A stretch of DNA of 64,000 nucleotides from Motiliproteus sp. SC1-56 (GTDB lineage Bacteria; Pseudomonadota; Gammaproteobacteria; Pseudomonadales; Balneatricaceae), in the NCBI RefSeq assembly GCF_017309075.1, contig NZ_JAEMGS010000008.1, positions 124,001-188,000 of the forward strand. Reading direction: 5' to 3'. The notes under the pieces were generated by a model that did no database searches, was not told where the DNA came from, and saw only the letters and a program-made list of their open reading frames with translations. Shown in pieces: positions 1-7,853 of the stretch (position 1 is the stretch's first letter; each line of letters opens with the position of its first letter). The position numbers were made by a program, and so were the translations under genes.

Positions 1-2306
1 GCGATCAGCCCGATCAGCAGCGCTTGGTAGAGAAGCAGCCGCAAGCGTTCACCCGGACTGAAGCCCAGGGCATGGTAGAGCCGCAGCTCGGCCTGGCGTT
101 CCAGCTGCAACGCCAGAACCGCCGCCAGCATGCCGGCAAAGGCCACCATTACCGCCAACAGCCGCAATACGTCGGTAACGGCAAAGGTGCGCTCAAAGAT
201 CGCCATGGAGCGCTCCAGCGCCCCTTGAGTCGGGGTGATTCGCAGCGGCGGTTCGGGGTAGGCCAGCCGCAAGGCATCGATAAACGCGGTGATGTCGGCC
301 CCGGCCTGCAGGTAGACACCGGCCACCCGCCCAGCCTGATCCGAACCTTCGCCCTCCCAGTGCCGTCGGTTGATCAGCACCCGCCCGTTGTCGCTGCCGT
401 AGTCGTAATAGATGCCCGCGACTTCAAAGACCCGTGTCCCTCGAGGCGTCGTCAGCGTCACCGGCTCCCCCACGGCCAGCCCCTGGTGAATGGCCAAAGG
501 TTCGCTGATCAGCACTTGACCGGGCCGGTCAAACCCCTCCCAGGCGGCTACCGCATCGCCGGCGACAAAGCGGTAGCCGGCCCGGGCGGGCGGGGGCAGC
601 CGGGCACTGATCAGCTCCACGTGGCGCCCCGCAAGTCGGGTTTGAAAGCCGCGAAAGGAAGCGAGGGCCTGAACCCGGGGCTCGGCGGCCAGCCATTGCC
701 AGAGTTCGGGAGGCAGAACCTTATCCGCCCCCGGCACCGCGCTCAGGGGGGCTACGTAAAGGTCGGCGTTGAGCCGCTGCTGCAACCAGCCTTCAAGGGT
801 CAAGCGAAAACTGCCGATCATGGTGCCCATGCCCAAGGTGGTGGCGATCGCCAGCACCAATGCCGCCAGCGCTACCCCGCTGCGCCCGGTGCCGCGGTCG
901 CCGTCTCGCAACGCCATCTGCAGCATCAACGCTGGCCGCTGGCGCTGGCCTAGGCTGCGCCCCAGGATCCGACAGCAGGCCGCGGTCAGCGGCGGCACCA
1001 AGGCGGCGCTGGCCAGCAGCACCAGAGTAACCGCCAGGTAGCCTCCGGCCAGGCCGCTGCCCGGCCAGCTTCCCAGCGCAACCGCGCCGGCCACCATCAA
1101 CGCCGCCATCCAACCCCGCCGGGTCGCCTTGCGGTTGGTGTCACGGGCGAGACTGACCTGGCTACCCGCCTCCCGAACCGGCTGGCCCAACAACCAGCGA
1201 AGCGGCCCCCAGCCCACCAACAACAGGCCGCCAAGGGTAACCACGGCGCACTTAGTGATCACCGCCGCCCCCAGTTGCAGGCGTTCAATCGGGCTGGTGC
1301 CATAGAGATCATTCAGGGTACGGGTGACCAGCACCAACAATTTCTCGGCCAGCACACTGCCCAGCAGCCCCCCAAGCAGAGCCCCCAGGATACCCAGCAG
1401 CGTCAGCTCCAGCACGAGGTAGCCGGCCAGCTCACGGCGAGTCAGGCCGATGGTGCGCAGCTGGGCAAAGAGGCTTTGGCGTTGCAACAGGGAAAAGCTG
1501 AGGCAGTTGTAGGCGAGAAACAGCCCCACGACCATCGCCAGCAGGCTCAGGGCACTCAGGTTGAGGTGCAGGGCATCGCTCAATCCCTGGCTGGCCGCGC
1601 GTTGCTCGTCGGCAGTTTCCAGGCGGGTGCCGGCCGGCAGCCATGCCTGCACCCGCCGGGCCTCGGCCTTGCTCAGGTACAGTTCGATGGCATCCAGCCG
1701 ACCGGGCAGGTCCAGCAGCACCTGGGCCTGCCCGATATCCATCAGCACCAGGCGCGCATAACGGGCATCTCCGCGCTCCCCCAGGGGCGCGATCACCCGC
1801 AACTGCCGCGCTCCGGACTCGCTTACGACCGGCAGAGGCGAACCCGCTTCTGTGCCGCTCTCGTCCAGGGTATCAACGCCCACCAGCGCCGCCCCCGGGG
1901 TGAGAATCAGGTCGCCCAGCCCCCATTCCCGGCGGTCGCCGGATACAGCATCGGGACGAAATCGCGAGGCCTGCAGGCTGTCGAACGCCAACAACTGCAG
2001 CACCGGGCCCTCGGCATCGCCAAGCCGCAGATACCGGTTGATCAGGGGCGCGGCGCTGACGCCAAGCTCGGTCACCAGACTCGTCAACAGGCTTTCCGGG
2101 ATCGTCCCTTCTGCCTCGATGCGGTGGGTGGCGCTACCCAGCAAGCGCTCGTTGGCAAGGCGGAAGTTGTCACGGGCGCTCTGATTGGTCACCTCAACGC
2201 CCATCACCACGGCCACCCCCAGCACCATCCCCAGCAGCGCCAGGGCCGGCAGCCAGGGGTGACGGCGGAAATGGCGCCCGCTGGCACGCAAGACCAGGCT
2301 CAGCAT
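1..2306 (-). CDS. FtsX-family ABC transporter permease (3' end beyond window)
   Basis: The frame is open from an ATG at 2306 to the left window edge, giving 768 residues with no stop, so the C-terminus is missing. A first membrane segment (about residues 16-36) is followed by a large extracytoplasmic MacB-PCD-like region, a block of membrane helices from about residue 265, then a second extracytoplasmic domain and another helix near the edge. This is the duplicated FtsX layout of YbbP-like permeases, which have about 800 residues. The start overlaps the stop of the ATPase gene (TGATG), so the two are translationally coupled and should form one complex in the inner membrane. The family exports or extracts lipids, lipoproteins or peptides; the substrate cannot be read from sequence. 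Confidence 0.88.
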   Translation of the reverse strand, partial: MLSLVLRASGRHFRRHPWLPALALLGMVLGVAVVMGVEVTNQSARDNFRLANERLLGSATHRIEAEGTIPESLLTSLVTELGVSAAPLINRYLRLGDAEGPVLQLLAFDSLQASRFRPDAVSGDRREWGLGDLILTPGAALVGVDTLDESGTEAGSPLPVVSESGARQLRVIAPLGERGDARYARLVLMDIGQAQVLLDLPGRLDAIELYLSKAEARRVQAWLPAGTRLETADEQRAASQGLSDALHLNLSALSLLAMVVGLFLAYNCLSFSLLQRQSLFAQLRTIGLTRRELAGYLVLELTLLGILGALLGGLLGSVLAEKLLVLVTRTLNDLYGTSPIERLQLGAAVITKCAVVTLGGLLLVGWGPLRWLLGQPVREAGSQVSLARDTNRKATRRGWMAALMVAGAVALGSWPGSGLAGGYLAVTLVLLASAALVPPLTAACCRILGRSLGQRQRPALMLQMALRDGDRGTGRSGVALAALVLAIATTLGMGTMIGSFRLTLEGWLQQRLNADLYVAPLSAVPGADKVLPPELWQWLAAEPRVQALASFRGFQTRLAGRHVELISARLPPPARAGYRFVAGDAVAAWEGFDRPGQVLISEPLAIHQGLAVGEPVTLTTPRGTRVFEVAGIYYDYGSDNGRVLINRRHWEGEGSDQAGRVAGVYLQAGADITAFIDALRLAYPEPPLRITPTQGALERSMAIFERTFAVTDVLRLLAVMVAFAGMLAAVLALQLERQAELRLYHALGFSPGERLRLLLYQALLIGLI

Positions 2307-2989
2307 CAGCTAAGCTTCCGCTCCGGGGCGCCCTTTAAGCGCCCCTCCTCCAAAATCAGGGTACGGTCGCCCAGAGCGGCCAGTTCGGCGTTGTGGGTCA
2401 CCAGCAATAGACCATGTCCGCCTACGCGCACCTGTTCGATCAGCAGTTTGACAACCTGTTCGGCACTGCTGGCGTCCAGGCTGCCGGTGGGTTCGTCCGC
2501 CAGCAGCAGCGGCGGCGAATGAATCAGCGCCCGCCCGATGGCAACCCGCTGCTGTTCGCCCCCGGAGAGCTGCTCGGGAAAGCGCTGACCGAGCCCGACA
2601 AGGCCCAGCGCCTCAAGCATCGCATCCACCCGGCCGCCAAGGGGCTGCCGGTTGAGCTGCAGCGGCAGCTGCAGGTTTTCCGCCACGGTCAGAGTCGGCA
2701 CCAGGTTGAAAAACTGAAAAATCACCCCGATCCGGCGCCGACGAATCAGGGTTCGCCCCCGATCATCGAGCTCAGCAAAGGGTTCACCCTGAAAACGGAT
2801 GTCCCCCGAGTCAGGGGTCTCGATACCGGCCATCAGGTTGAGCAGGGTACTTTTGCCGCCACCGCTGCGCCCCAGCAGCACCACGACCTCCCCCGCCGCC
2901 AGGGTCATGTCGACGCCGCGAATGACGGGGACCTGCTGCTCAGCCTGGACAAAGCTTTTGTGCAGCGCGTTGACTTCAAGCAGCTCCAC
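2306..2989 (-). CDS. ABC transporter ATP-binding protein (LolD/YbbA-like)
   Basis: This is the ATPase subunit partner of the FtsX-type permease directly downstream. From a GTG at 2989 it has 227 residues. The Walker A motif GRSGGGKST is at residues 40-48, the signature is LSGGEQQRVAIGRA and Walker B is LLLADEPTG, followed by a switch histidine in LLVTHN. Length and motif spacing fit the LolD/MacB/YbbA group. The reading frame is open further upstream, but that part lies inside the DJ-1 gene in another frame and has no ABC homology. The GTG start follows the DJ-1 stop by 16 bases and is the first sensible one, though its ribosome site is weak. Confidence 0.9.
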   Translation of the reverse strand: MELLEVNALHKSFVQAEQQVPVIRGVDMTLAAGEVVVLLGRSGGGKSTLLNLMAGIETPDSGDIRFQGEPFAELDDRGRTLIRRRRIGVIFQFFNLVPTLTVAENLQLPLQLNRQPLGGRVDAMLEALGLVGLGQRFPEQLSGGEQQRVAIGRALIHSPPLLLADEPTGSLDASSAEQVVKLLIEQVRVGGHGLLLVTHNAELAALGDRTLILEEGRLKGAPERKLS

Positions 2990-3005
2990 GGTCAGGGCTT
3001 CGCTG

Positions 3006-3560
3006 TCACGGCAGCACCAGGGGATCGGCGACCTGCCGAGCCTTCTCCGCGCCAAACAGAAGCTCGACCAGCACCAGGGCAAACTCCAGCGCCGTGCCCG
3101 GCCCCCGGCTGGTGACGCAGTGGCCATCCACCACCACCCGGTTTGCCGCCGCCGAGGGGTCGCTAAGGCGCTCGACAAAGGCGGGATGGGCCGTCGCCCG
3201 ACAACCCTCCAGTAACCCATGCGGCTCTAACACCACCGCCGGTGCAGCGCACAGGGCGGCAAAATAACGTTGCTGCCTCTTCTGACGCTGCAGCAGGCTC
3301 AGCAGGGGGGCGCACTGAGCAAGCCGCTCGGCGCCGGGCATGCCCCCGGGCAAGGCAATAAGGTCGAACGACTGCCCCAGGCACGCCTCGATCAGGGAAT
3401 CGGCCACCAGATTGACGCCTCGGGATGCCGTGATCTGCAGCCGTGGCTCCACCGAGGCCACCACCACCCGGGCCCCGGCCCGACGCAATATGTCGATGAG
3501 GCAGACAGTTTCAATCTCTTCGCTGCCATCCGCCACCGGCACCAATACCGCCCGTTCCAT
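3006..3560 (-). CDS. DJ-1/PfpI family protein (YajL/ThiJ-like)
   Basis: This 184-residue protein has the DJ-1 fold signatures. An acidic residue lies in the N-terminal GSEEIE motif (about residues 12-17), and the reactive nucleophile-elbow cysteine is Cys104 in AALCAAP. The family includes YajL, a protein chaperone or deglycase-like stress protein of the cytoplasm. The ATG at 3560 is preferred because the conserved MERAVLVPVADGSEE strand begins there and an AGGG site lies upstream; an in-frame ATG ten codons earlier lacks conservation. It is the first gene of a probable operon with the ABC ATPase and permease, although the functional link is unknown. Confidence 0.88.
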   Translation of the reverse strand: MERAVLVPVADGSEEIETVCLIDILRRAGARVVVASVEPRLQITASRGVNLVADSLIEACLGQSFDLIALPGGMPGAERLAQCAPLLSLLQRQKRQQRYFAALCAAPAVVLEPHGLLEGCRATAHPAFVERLSDPSAAANRVVVDGHCVTSRGPGTALEFALVLVELLFGAEKARQVADPLVLP

Positions 3561-3669
3561 TGTTTTTTCCCTGGTTTCATTAACCTGCAACCTGCGTTAG
3601 GTACAGTAGAAGAGCCCTTTAGGGTTCGCCAACCGGGGCGGCTCCCGGAGCCCGTCAGGCTAATAAAAC

Positions 3670-3712
3670 TTGATTTCTATCAAACGACATTAAACAGGCC
3701 GTTTGATATAGT
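3670..3712 (+). promoter_or_regulatory. FNR/Anr box and class II promoter for the Mrr-like gene
   Basis: TTGAT-TTCT-ATCAA at 3670-3683 is an exact match to the FNR/Anr consensus palindrome TTGAT-N4-ATCAA. A TATAGT -10 hexamer lies at 3707-3712, which puts the start of transcription near 3718. The box centre (3676.5) is then about 41.5 bases upstream, the classical spacing for FNR-activated class II promoters. The ATG of the downstream gene is at 3742. Oxygen-limitation control is inferred; the DJ-1 gene on the other strand could also be affected. Confidence 0.7.
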
Positions 3713-3741
3713 GAACTGATGAGATTGAATGGACGCTATCG

Positions 3742-4194
3742 ATGACGTTAACCCCCCGCCCCTGGATGAAGCCCGCGGACCTGGGCCTCTTCGACCTGCC
3801 GCAACTCCCTTGGCCCGTGTTTGTGCACTTGGTGGATCACTACTTTCGGGTGCAGAATTTTCGCACTGAGCTCAAGGCACTAGGCCCCAACGAAGCGGAA
3901 ATTCTGCTGTACCGGGACGGTGCGAAAGACGCCTTCGCCCTGCTTAAATGCTACCCGGGCCAGCGCATGGTGGATGTGGATCAGGTGGTGCGACTGCAAC
4001 GCCACATGAACGAGCAGTCGGTTAATCTGGGCTTTCTGGTAACCCCCGGAAAGCTGAGCGACCATGCCTACAGCCTCTCGGTGGGACGGCCCATTCAACT
4101 GTTCAGTGGTAATCGGCTGCGGGCGAAGATCGAGAACTTGCATCCCGAACTCCGCCGCCGCGTGCTCGACAGCATTGCCGGTGTCCAGAAGTGA
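3742..4194 (+). CDS. Mrr-like (restriction endonuclease-fold) domain protein
   Basis: This is a 150-residue soluble protein. After an N-terminal helical segment, residues about 50-125 follow the pattern of the Mrr catalytic-domain fold: a strand pair (AEILLYRDG, then FALLKCYP), a V..V..L..HM helix, a GFLVTPGKLS strand and turn, and a final IQLFSGNRLR. In active Mrr enzymes the second strand reads Q/E-x-K; here it is LLK, so the nuclease centre looks incomplete and DNA cleavage is doubtful. It stands alone between divergent and convergent neighbours, behind an FNR/Anr-type promoter. The family assignment is by pattern only; the function is unknown. Confidence 0.6.
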   Translation: MTLTPRPWMKPADLGLFDLPQLPWPVFVHLVDHYFRVQNFRTELKALGPNEAEILLYRDGAKDAFALLKCYPGQRMVDVDQVVRLQRHMNEQSVNLGFLVTPGKLSDHAYSLSVGRPIQLFSGNRLRAKIENLHPELRRRVLDSIAGVQK

Positions 4195-4342
4195 CCCGGC
4201 GGCCTCACCCCGTTTTTTGATGAGGGGCTGGGCAACCCTCCTCTGAGCGCCGCAGCCCACTCGGAAGCGAGCGCGGCCCAGTCCTCCTGCTGCACGCCCA
4301 CCTGCGACGCGGCGTCAGCCGCTCACCGCTCCAGCGGCGCTT

Positions 4343-4528
4343 TCAAGCAGGCTCGTCGTAGTCGAACCAGTCATCCAAGCGATCCAAGGCCTTGCGCTCG
4401 AAGTAGTCTTCAATGCCGCGACGGATCTGGTGACGCTTGAGCTGGCGCCCCTCCTCGCCGGGACGCAAAGCCGGGTTGAACTCTTGGTCATCGTCAAACT
4501 GGGAATCGTCGTACTGCAGGGTCTCCAT
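4343..4528 (-). CDS. Small acidic protein, PA3496-like
   Basis: This 61-residue protein is rich in Asp/Glu at both ends, with a basic middle (RQLKRHQIRRGIEDYFERKAL) and a C-terminal DDWFDYDE. The ATG at 4528 has a GGAG site eight bases upstream. A longer in-frame extension to 4678 lacks a ribosome site and would overlap the promoter area of the EF-G-like gene, so the short start is chosen. The central 'R..IE.Y.E.K.L...L.DW' layout resembles the small PA3496-type proteins of pseudomonads, whose role is not established. I cannot assign a function. Confidence 0.62.
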   Translation of the reverse strand: METLQYDDSQFDDDQEFNPALRPGEEGRQLKRHQIRRGIEDYFERKALDRLDDWFDYDEPA

Positions 4529-4704
4529 CACAACACTCCGTCTATCTGGGTGGTGCGATAGCATCGCGCCGGAGGCGAATCGAGAAAAGCGAATTATTTT
4601 TCTCGTGATCAACAAATTTCCTTTTAAATCCGCGGGGTCCGCAGCCCTGACCTGACCTTTGACTATGCTTACCTCCATTCCCTCAACCTGCGGAGAAGCG
4701 GCCC

Positions 4705-6756
4705 ATGACCACCCCCGAAAACCTGCGCAATATCGCCCTGCTGGGGCAGGCTGGCGCCGGCAAGACCACCTTGGCTGAAGCCCTGCTCCACCAGGCGGGG
4801 GCTATCCACCAGCGGGGATCGGTGGAAAAGGGGTCCGCGCTCTGCGACTTTCTACCCCAGGAGCAGGCCCTGCAGCACTCGCTGGATATCGCCCTGTGCC
4901 ACTTCAGTTATGACGACAGCCGGGTCAACCTGCTGGACACACCGGGCTACCCCGACTTATTCCCCCGTGCGCTTGGCGCCCTGGCTGCGGTCGAAGCCGC
5001 GGTCGTGGTGGTCAATGCCTGCAACGGCGTTGAACAGATGACCCTTCAGGCCATGGAGGCGGCAAAAGCACGAAAACTTTGCCGAATGCTGGTCGTCAAC
5101 CGCATCGACAGCCCCGACGCGGATCCTGAAAAAGTGCTGCTTGAATTGCAGGCGCGCTTCGGCGCCGAATGTCTTCCCCTGAACCTGCCAGCCCCGGGCG
5201 GCGTCGAGGTGACCGACTGTTTCTTTGCCCATGGCGAACACCCGTGCGCCTTTTCCTCGGTAGCCGAAGCCCATACCGCCTTGGTGGATCAGGTGGTGGA
5301 AGTGGACGAGGAGCTGATGGCGCTCTACCTCGAGCAAGGCGAGGAATTGAGCCCCGATCAACTGCACGCGCCGTTCGAACAAGCGCTGCGGGAAGGGCAC
5401 CTGATTCCGGTCTGTTTCGTCTCGGCATTGAACGGGGCCGGCATCGAGCTGTTGCTGAGGGCCCTTTCGCAGCTGATGCCCACTCCTGCCGAGGGCAACC
5501 CCCCCCTGTTTTTAAAAGGCGAAGGCGATGAGGCCCAGCCCGTACAGGTGGTACCCGCACCTGATCGTCACCTGATTGCCCACCTGTTCAAACTGCAGAT
5601 TGACCCCTATCTCGGCAAGCTGGGCCTGCTTCGAGTCCACCAGGGTACCCTGATAAGCGGACGTCCGCTGCTGCTGGGGGAGGCCCGCAAGCCGATCAAA
5701 GTTGCCCACTTACTGCAACTGCAAGGCAAAGAGCACCGGGAAATCGGCCGGGCCGTGGCCGGTGAAATCTGCGCACTGGCCAAAATCGACGAGCTTTACG
5801 TGGACGCGGTGCTGCACGACTCCCACGATGAAGACCATTACCACCTCAAGCCCACGCCTCTGCCCCCGCCCATGAGCGGTCTGGCCATTGCGCCGGTGCG
5901 CCACGGTGACGAGCAGAAACTCTCGGACGCTCTGCACAAGCTTGCCGCAGAAGACCCGAGCCTGCGCGTGGAGCACCGCAAAAGCCTCAACGAAACGGTT
6001 CTTTACGGCCACGGCGAACTGCACCTGAAGGTTGTGCTCGAGCGGATGCGCCAGCAGTTCAATGTTGAGGTCAGCACCCAGCCGCCGCAAATCGCCTACC
6101 GGGAAACCATCACCCAACCGGCTGAAGGTCATTACCGCCATAAGAAGCAGACAGGAGGTGCCGGTCAGTTCGGCGAGGTTCACCTGCGCGTGGCCCCGGG
6201 TGAGCCCGGTGCTGGCCTTACCTTCAGCAGTCAGGTGGTAGGCGGGGCGATCCCCGGCCAATTTATCCCCGCTGTGCGCAAAGGCGTTGAGCAGGCCATG
6301 GCCGAAGGCGTGCTGGGGGGCTTTCCCATGCAGGACATCGAGGTGGTAGTGCTGGATGGCAAGCATCACCCGGTTGACTCCAAGGAGGTGGCCTTTGTCG
6401 CGGCGGGCAAGAAGGCGTTTCTGGAAGCCGTACACCAAGGCCACCCGCGAATCCTTGAGCCGGTGGTGGCGGCCTCCATCGAGGTGCCCAGCCAAAGCCT
6501 GGGGGACGTAACCGGAGACTTGGCCGGACGCCGGGCGATCATCAACGGCACCAGCGCCCTGGCCGACGGACGTACCGACGTCGCCGCGCAAGTGCCCCTG
6601 GCGGAACTGGAAAGCTACCCCACCCAGCTCAAATCCATGACCGGGGGAGAGGGTCGCTTCAACATGCAGTTCAGCCATTACGCACCGGTGCCCGAGAACA
6701 TACAGGCGCGCCTGGCCTCAGCGTACCAAGAGGCACATCAGGCGAAGAGCGTTTAA
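4705..6756 (+). CDS. Elongation factor G-like GTPase (non-canonical paralogue)
   Basis: At 683 residues it has the EF-G domain order: G domain, domain II, III, IV and V. The P-loop is GQAGAGKT (14-21) and G3 is DTPG (78-81). G4 reads NRID (132-135) instead of NKxD. Switch I reads EQALQHS where canonical EF-G has the invariant RGIT, as is typical of the EF-G-like subfamily distinct from housekeeping FusA. There are no rpsL-rpsG-tuf neighbours, which also argues against the primary translocase. A GGAG site precedes the ATG. A ribosome-associated role such as an EF-G2-like accessory factor is possible, but the function is not established. Confidence 0.85.
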   Translation: MTTPENLRNIALLGQAGAGKTTLAEALLHQAGAIHQRGSVEKGSALCDFLPQEQALQHSLDIALCHFSYDDSRVNLLDTPGYPDLFPRALGALAAVEAAVVVVNACNGVEQMTLQAMEAAKARKLCRMLVVNRIDSPDADPEKVLLELQARFGAECLPLNLPAPGGVEVTDCFFAHGEHPCAFSSVAEAHTALVDQVVEVDEELMALYLEQGEELSPDQLHAPFEQALREGHLIPVCFVSALNGAGIELLLRALSQLMPTPAEGNPPLFLKGEGDEAQPVQVVPAPDRHLIAHLFKLQIDPYLGKLGLLRVHQGTLISGRPLLLGEARKPIKVAHLLQLQGKEHREIGRAVAGEICALAKIDELYVDAVLHDSHDEDHYHLKPTPLPPPMSGLAIAPVRHGDEQKLSDALHKLAAEDPSLRVEHRKSLNETVLYGHGELHLKVVLERMRQQFNVEVSTQPPQIAYRETITQPAEGHYRHKKQTGGAGQFGEVHLRVAPGEPGAGLTFSSQVVGGAIPGQFIPAVRKGVEQAMAEGVLGGFPMQDIEVVVLDGKHHPVDSKEVAFVAAGKKAFLEAVHQGHPRILEPVVAASIEVPSQSLGDVTGDLAGRRAIINGTSALADGRTDVAAQVPLAELESYPTQLKSMTGGEGRFNMQFSHYAPVPENIQARLASAYQEAHQAKSV

Positions 6757-6919
6757 GACAGGTCTCAAAGGAACGTTGGTTTTTTTTACACTCGGCACCC
6801 AACCATCAGAATTTAGCGCTGTGAATCAGTACCTTAAAAAAGAGGACCATTTCTTGCTAACTTGCTAATAGTGTTTAGCACGAAGAAATAATCGGCACGC
6901 CACGGCCCTGGAGACGACG

Positions 6920-7360
6920 ATGCTGCCCAAGCCCCTCTACGAAGCCCTGCCCTACGGCATTTTTGCCCTCGGCAGCCTCTGCTGGCTGCTGTCCGAGCGC
7001 CCGCTGGTGGTCGTGCTGGGCATTGTACTCTACTGCCTGGGGGCACTGCTCTGGGTCTGGCGCACCCACTACCGGCGCCGCGACCGGGTACGGGCGAACT
7101 TGGTTGATAAGGTCCGCTCGCAACGCCTGAAGCCCCGGTTCCGACACTGGGTCTGGCCCCGGGCCCTCTACGAAGCCATGCCCTTCGCCTACATTGCCGC
7201 CGGTTTCGTCCTGGCAACACTGCTCAGTCGAGATGCCACTTCCGGAAGCGCCACGCTCAGCAGCAGCCTGTTGCTAATGGCGACCCTGCTTCTGCTGCTT
7301 AGCGGCGTAACCGTGCTGGTGCTTCGCGGTCGCCACCGGCTCGCGATGGCCTCGAGTTAG
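6920..7360 (+). CDS. YEALPY-motif membrane protein, copy 1
   Basis: This is a 146-residue predicted inner-membrane protein. It is built from two related halves: residues 1-55 begin with LPKPLYEALPY and end in a basic RTHYRRRDR, and residues 79-142 begin with WPRALYEAMPFAY and end in RGRHR. Each half holds about two hydrophobic segments, giving four in total. The ATG has a GGAG site seven bases upstream. The next gene is a paralogue of identical length, 48 bases downstream, so the two are probably co-transcribed. I do not recognise a characterised family; a membrane role is the only safe inference. Confidence 0.75.
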   Translation: MLPKPLYEALPYGIFALGSLCWLLSERPLVVVLGIVLYCLGALLWVWRTHYRRRDRVRANLVDKVRSQRLKPRFRHWVWPRALYEAMPFAYIAAGFVLATLLSRDATSGSATLSSSLLLMATLLLLLSGVTVLVLRGRHRLAMASS

Positions 7361-7408
7361 CGCCGGCGCCGCCGATGTCCGGGCGCCCCGCCGAAAGGCC
7401 GCCCAACC

Positions 7409-7849
7409 ATGCTCCCCAAGACCTTTTACGAAGCCCTCCCCTACCTTTACCTGGCGGTGGGGAGTTACCTGCTGCTATCGATGCAGACTGCCCTGCTGTG
7501 GGGTTGCGGGCTGCTCCTCTACTTCGCCGGGGCGCTTATTTGGATCAGGCGCGCCAACCACCGGCGCCCAATCCAAGCAACGCAGCCTCCCCCCACAGGA
7601 GCGGGCCCTGGCAGGCTCGGCCAAGCAACTTCTCAAGCGGCCGCACACCCCATCCCACCGCGCATTTACGAGCTCCTGCCCTTTGTCTATATTTTGACCG
7701 GATACCTGTGCTACGGCTATTATCGCCTGATGGTCCACTCCTATCCCGCCTTGGTGGCCATCGCCCTTTTCATCACCGCCGGCGCCTGTGCATGGGGTAT
7801 GCGCGGCTACCATCGGGGCTATCACCGTACCCGGGCGGCCACACACTGA
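7409..7849 (+). CDS. YEALPY-motif membrane protein, copy 2
   Basis: This 146-residue paralogue of the preceding gene has the same internal duplication: LPKTFYEALPYLYL at the N-terminus and IPPRIYELLPFVYI at residues 82-95. Each repeat unit is followed by a glycine, two hydrophobic segments and a basic histidine-rich end (RRANHRRP; RGYHRGYHR). A proline- and glycine-rich linker (about residues 55-80) separates the halves. The stop lies four bases before the next ATG, so the cyclotransferase-like gene downstream is probably in the same operon. The function is unknown. Confidence 0.75.
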   Translation: MLPKTFYEALPYLYLAVGSYLLLSMQTALLWGCGLLLYFAGALIWIRRANHRRPIQATQPPPTGAGPGRLGQATSQAAAHPIPPRIYELLPFVYILTGYLCYGYYRLMVHSYPALVAIALFITAGACAWGMRGYHRGYHRTRAATH

Positions 7850-7853
7850 GCAC

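Noticed and set aside
4195-4342. Terminator after the Mrr-like gene
   Set aside because: There is a run of six T near 4212, but the flanking bases do not form a stable stem ahead of it.
6757-6919. Terminator after the EF-G-like gene
   Set aside because: A run of T near 6780 follows only a weak AACGTT palindrome; the stem is too short to call.
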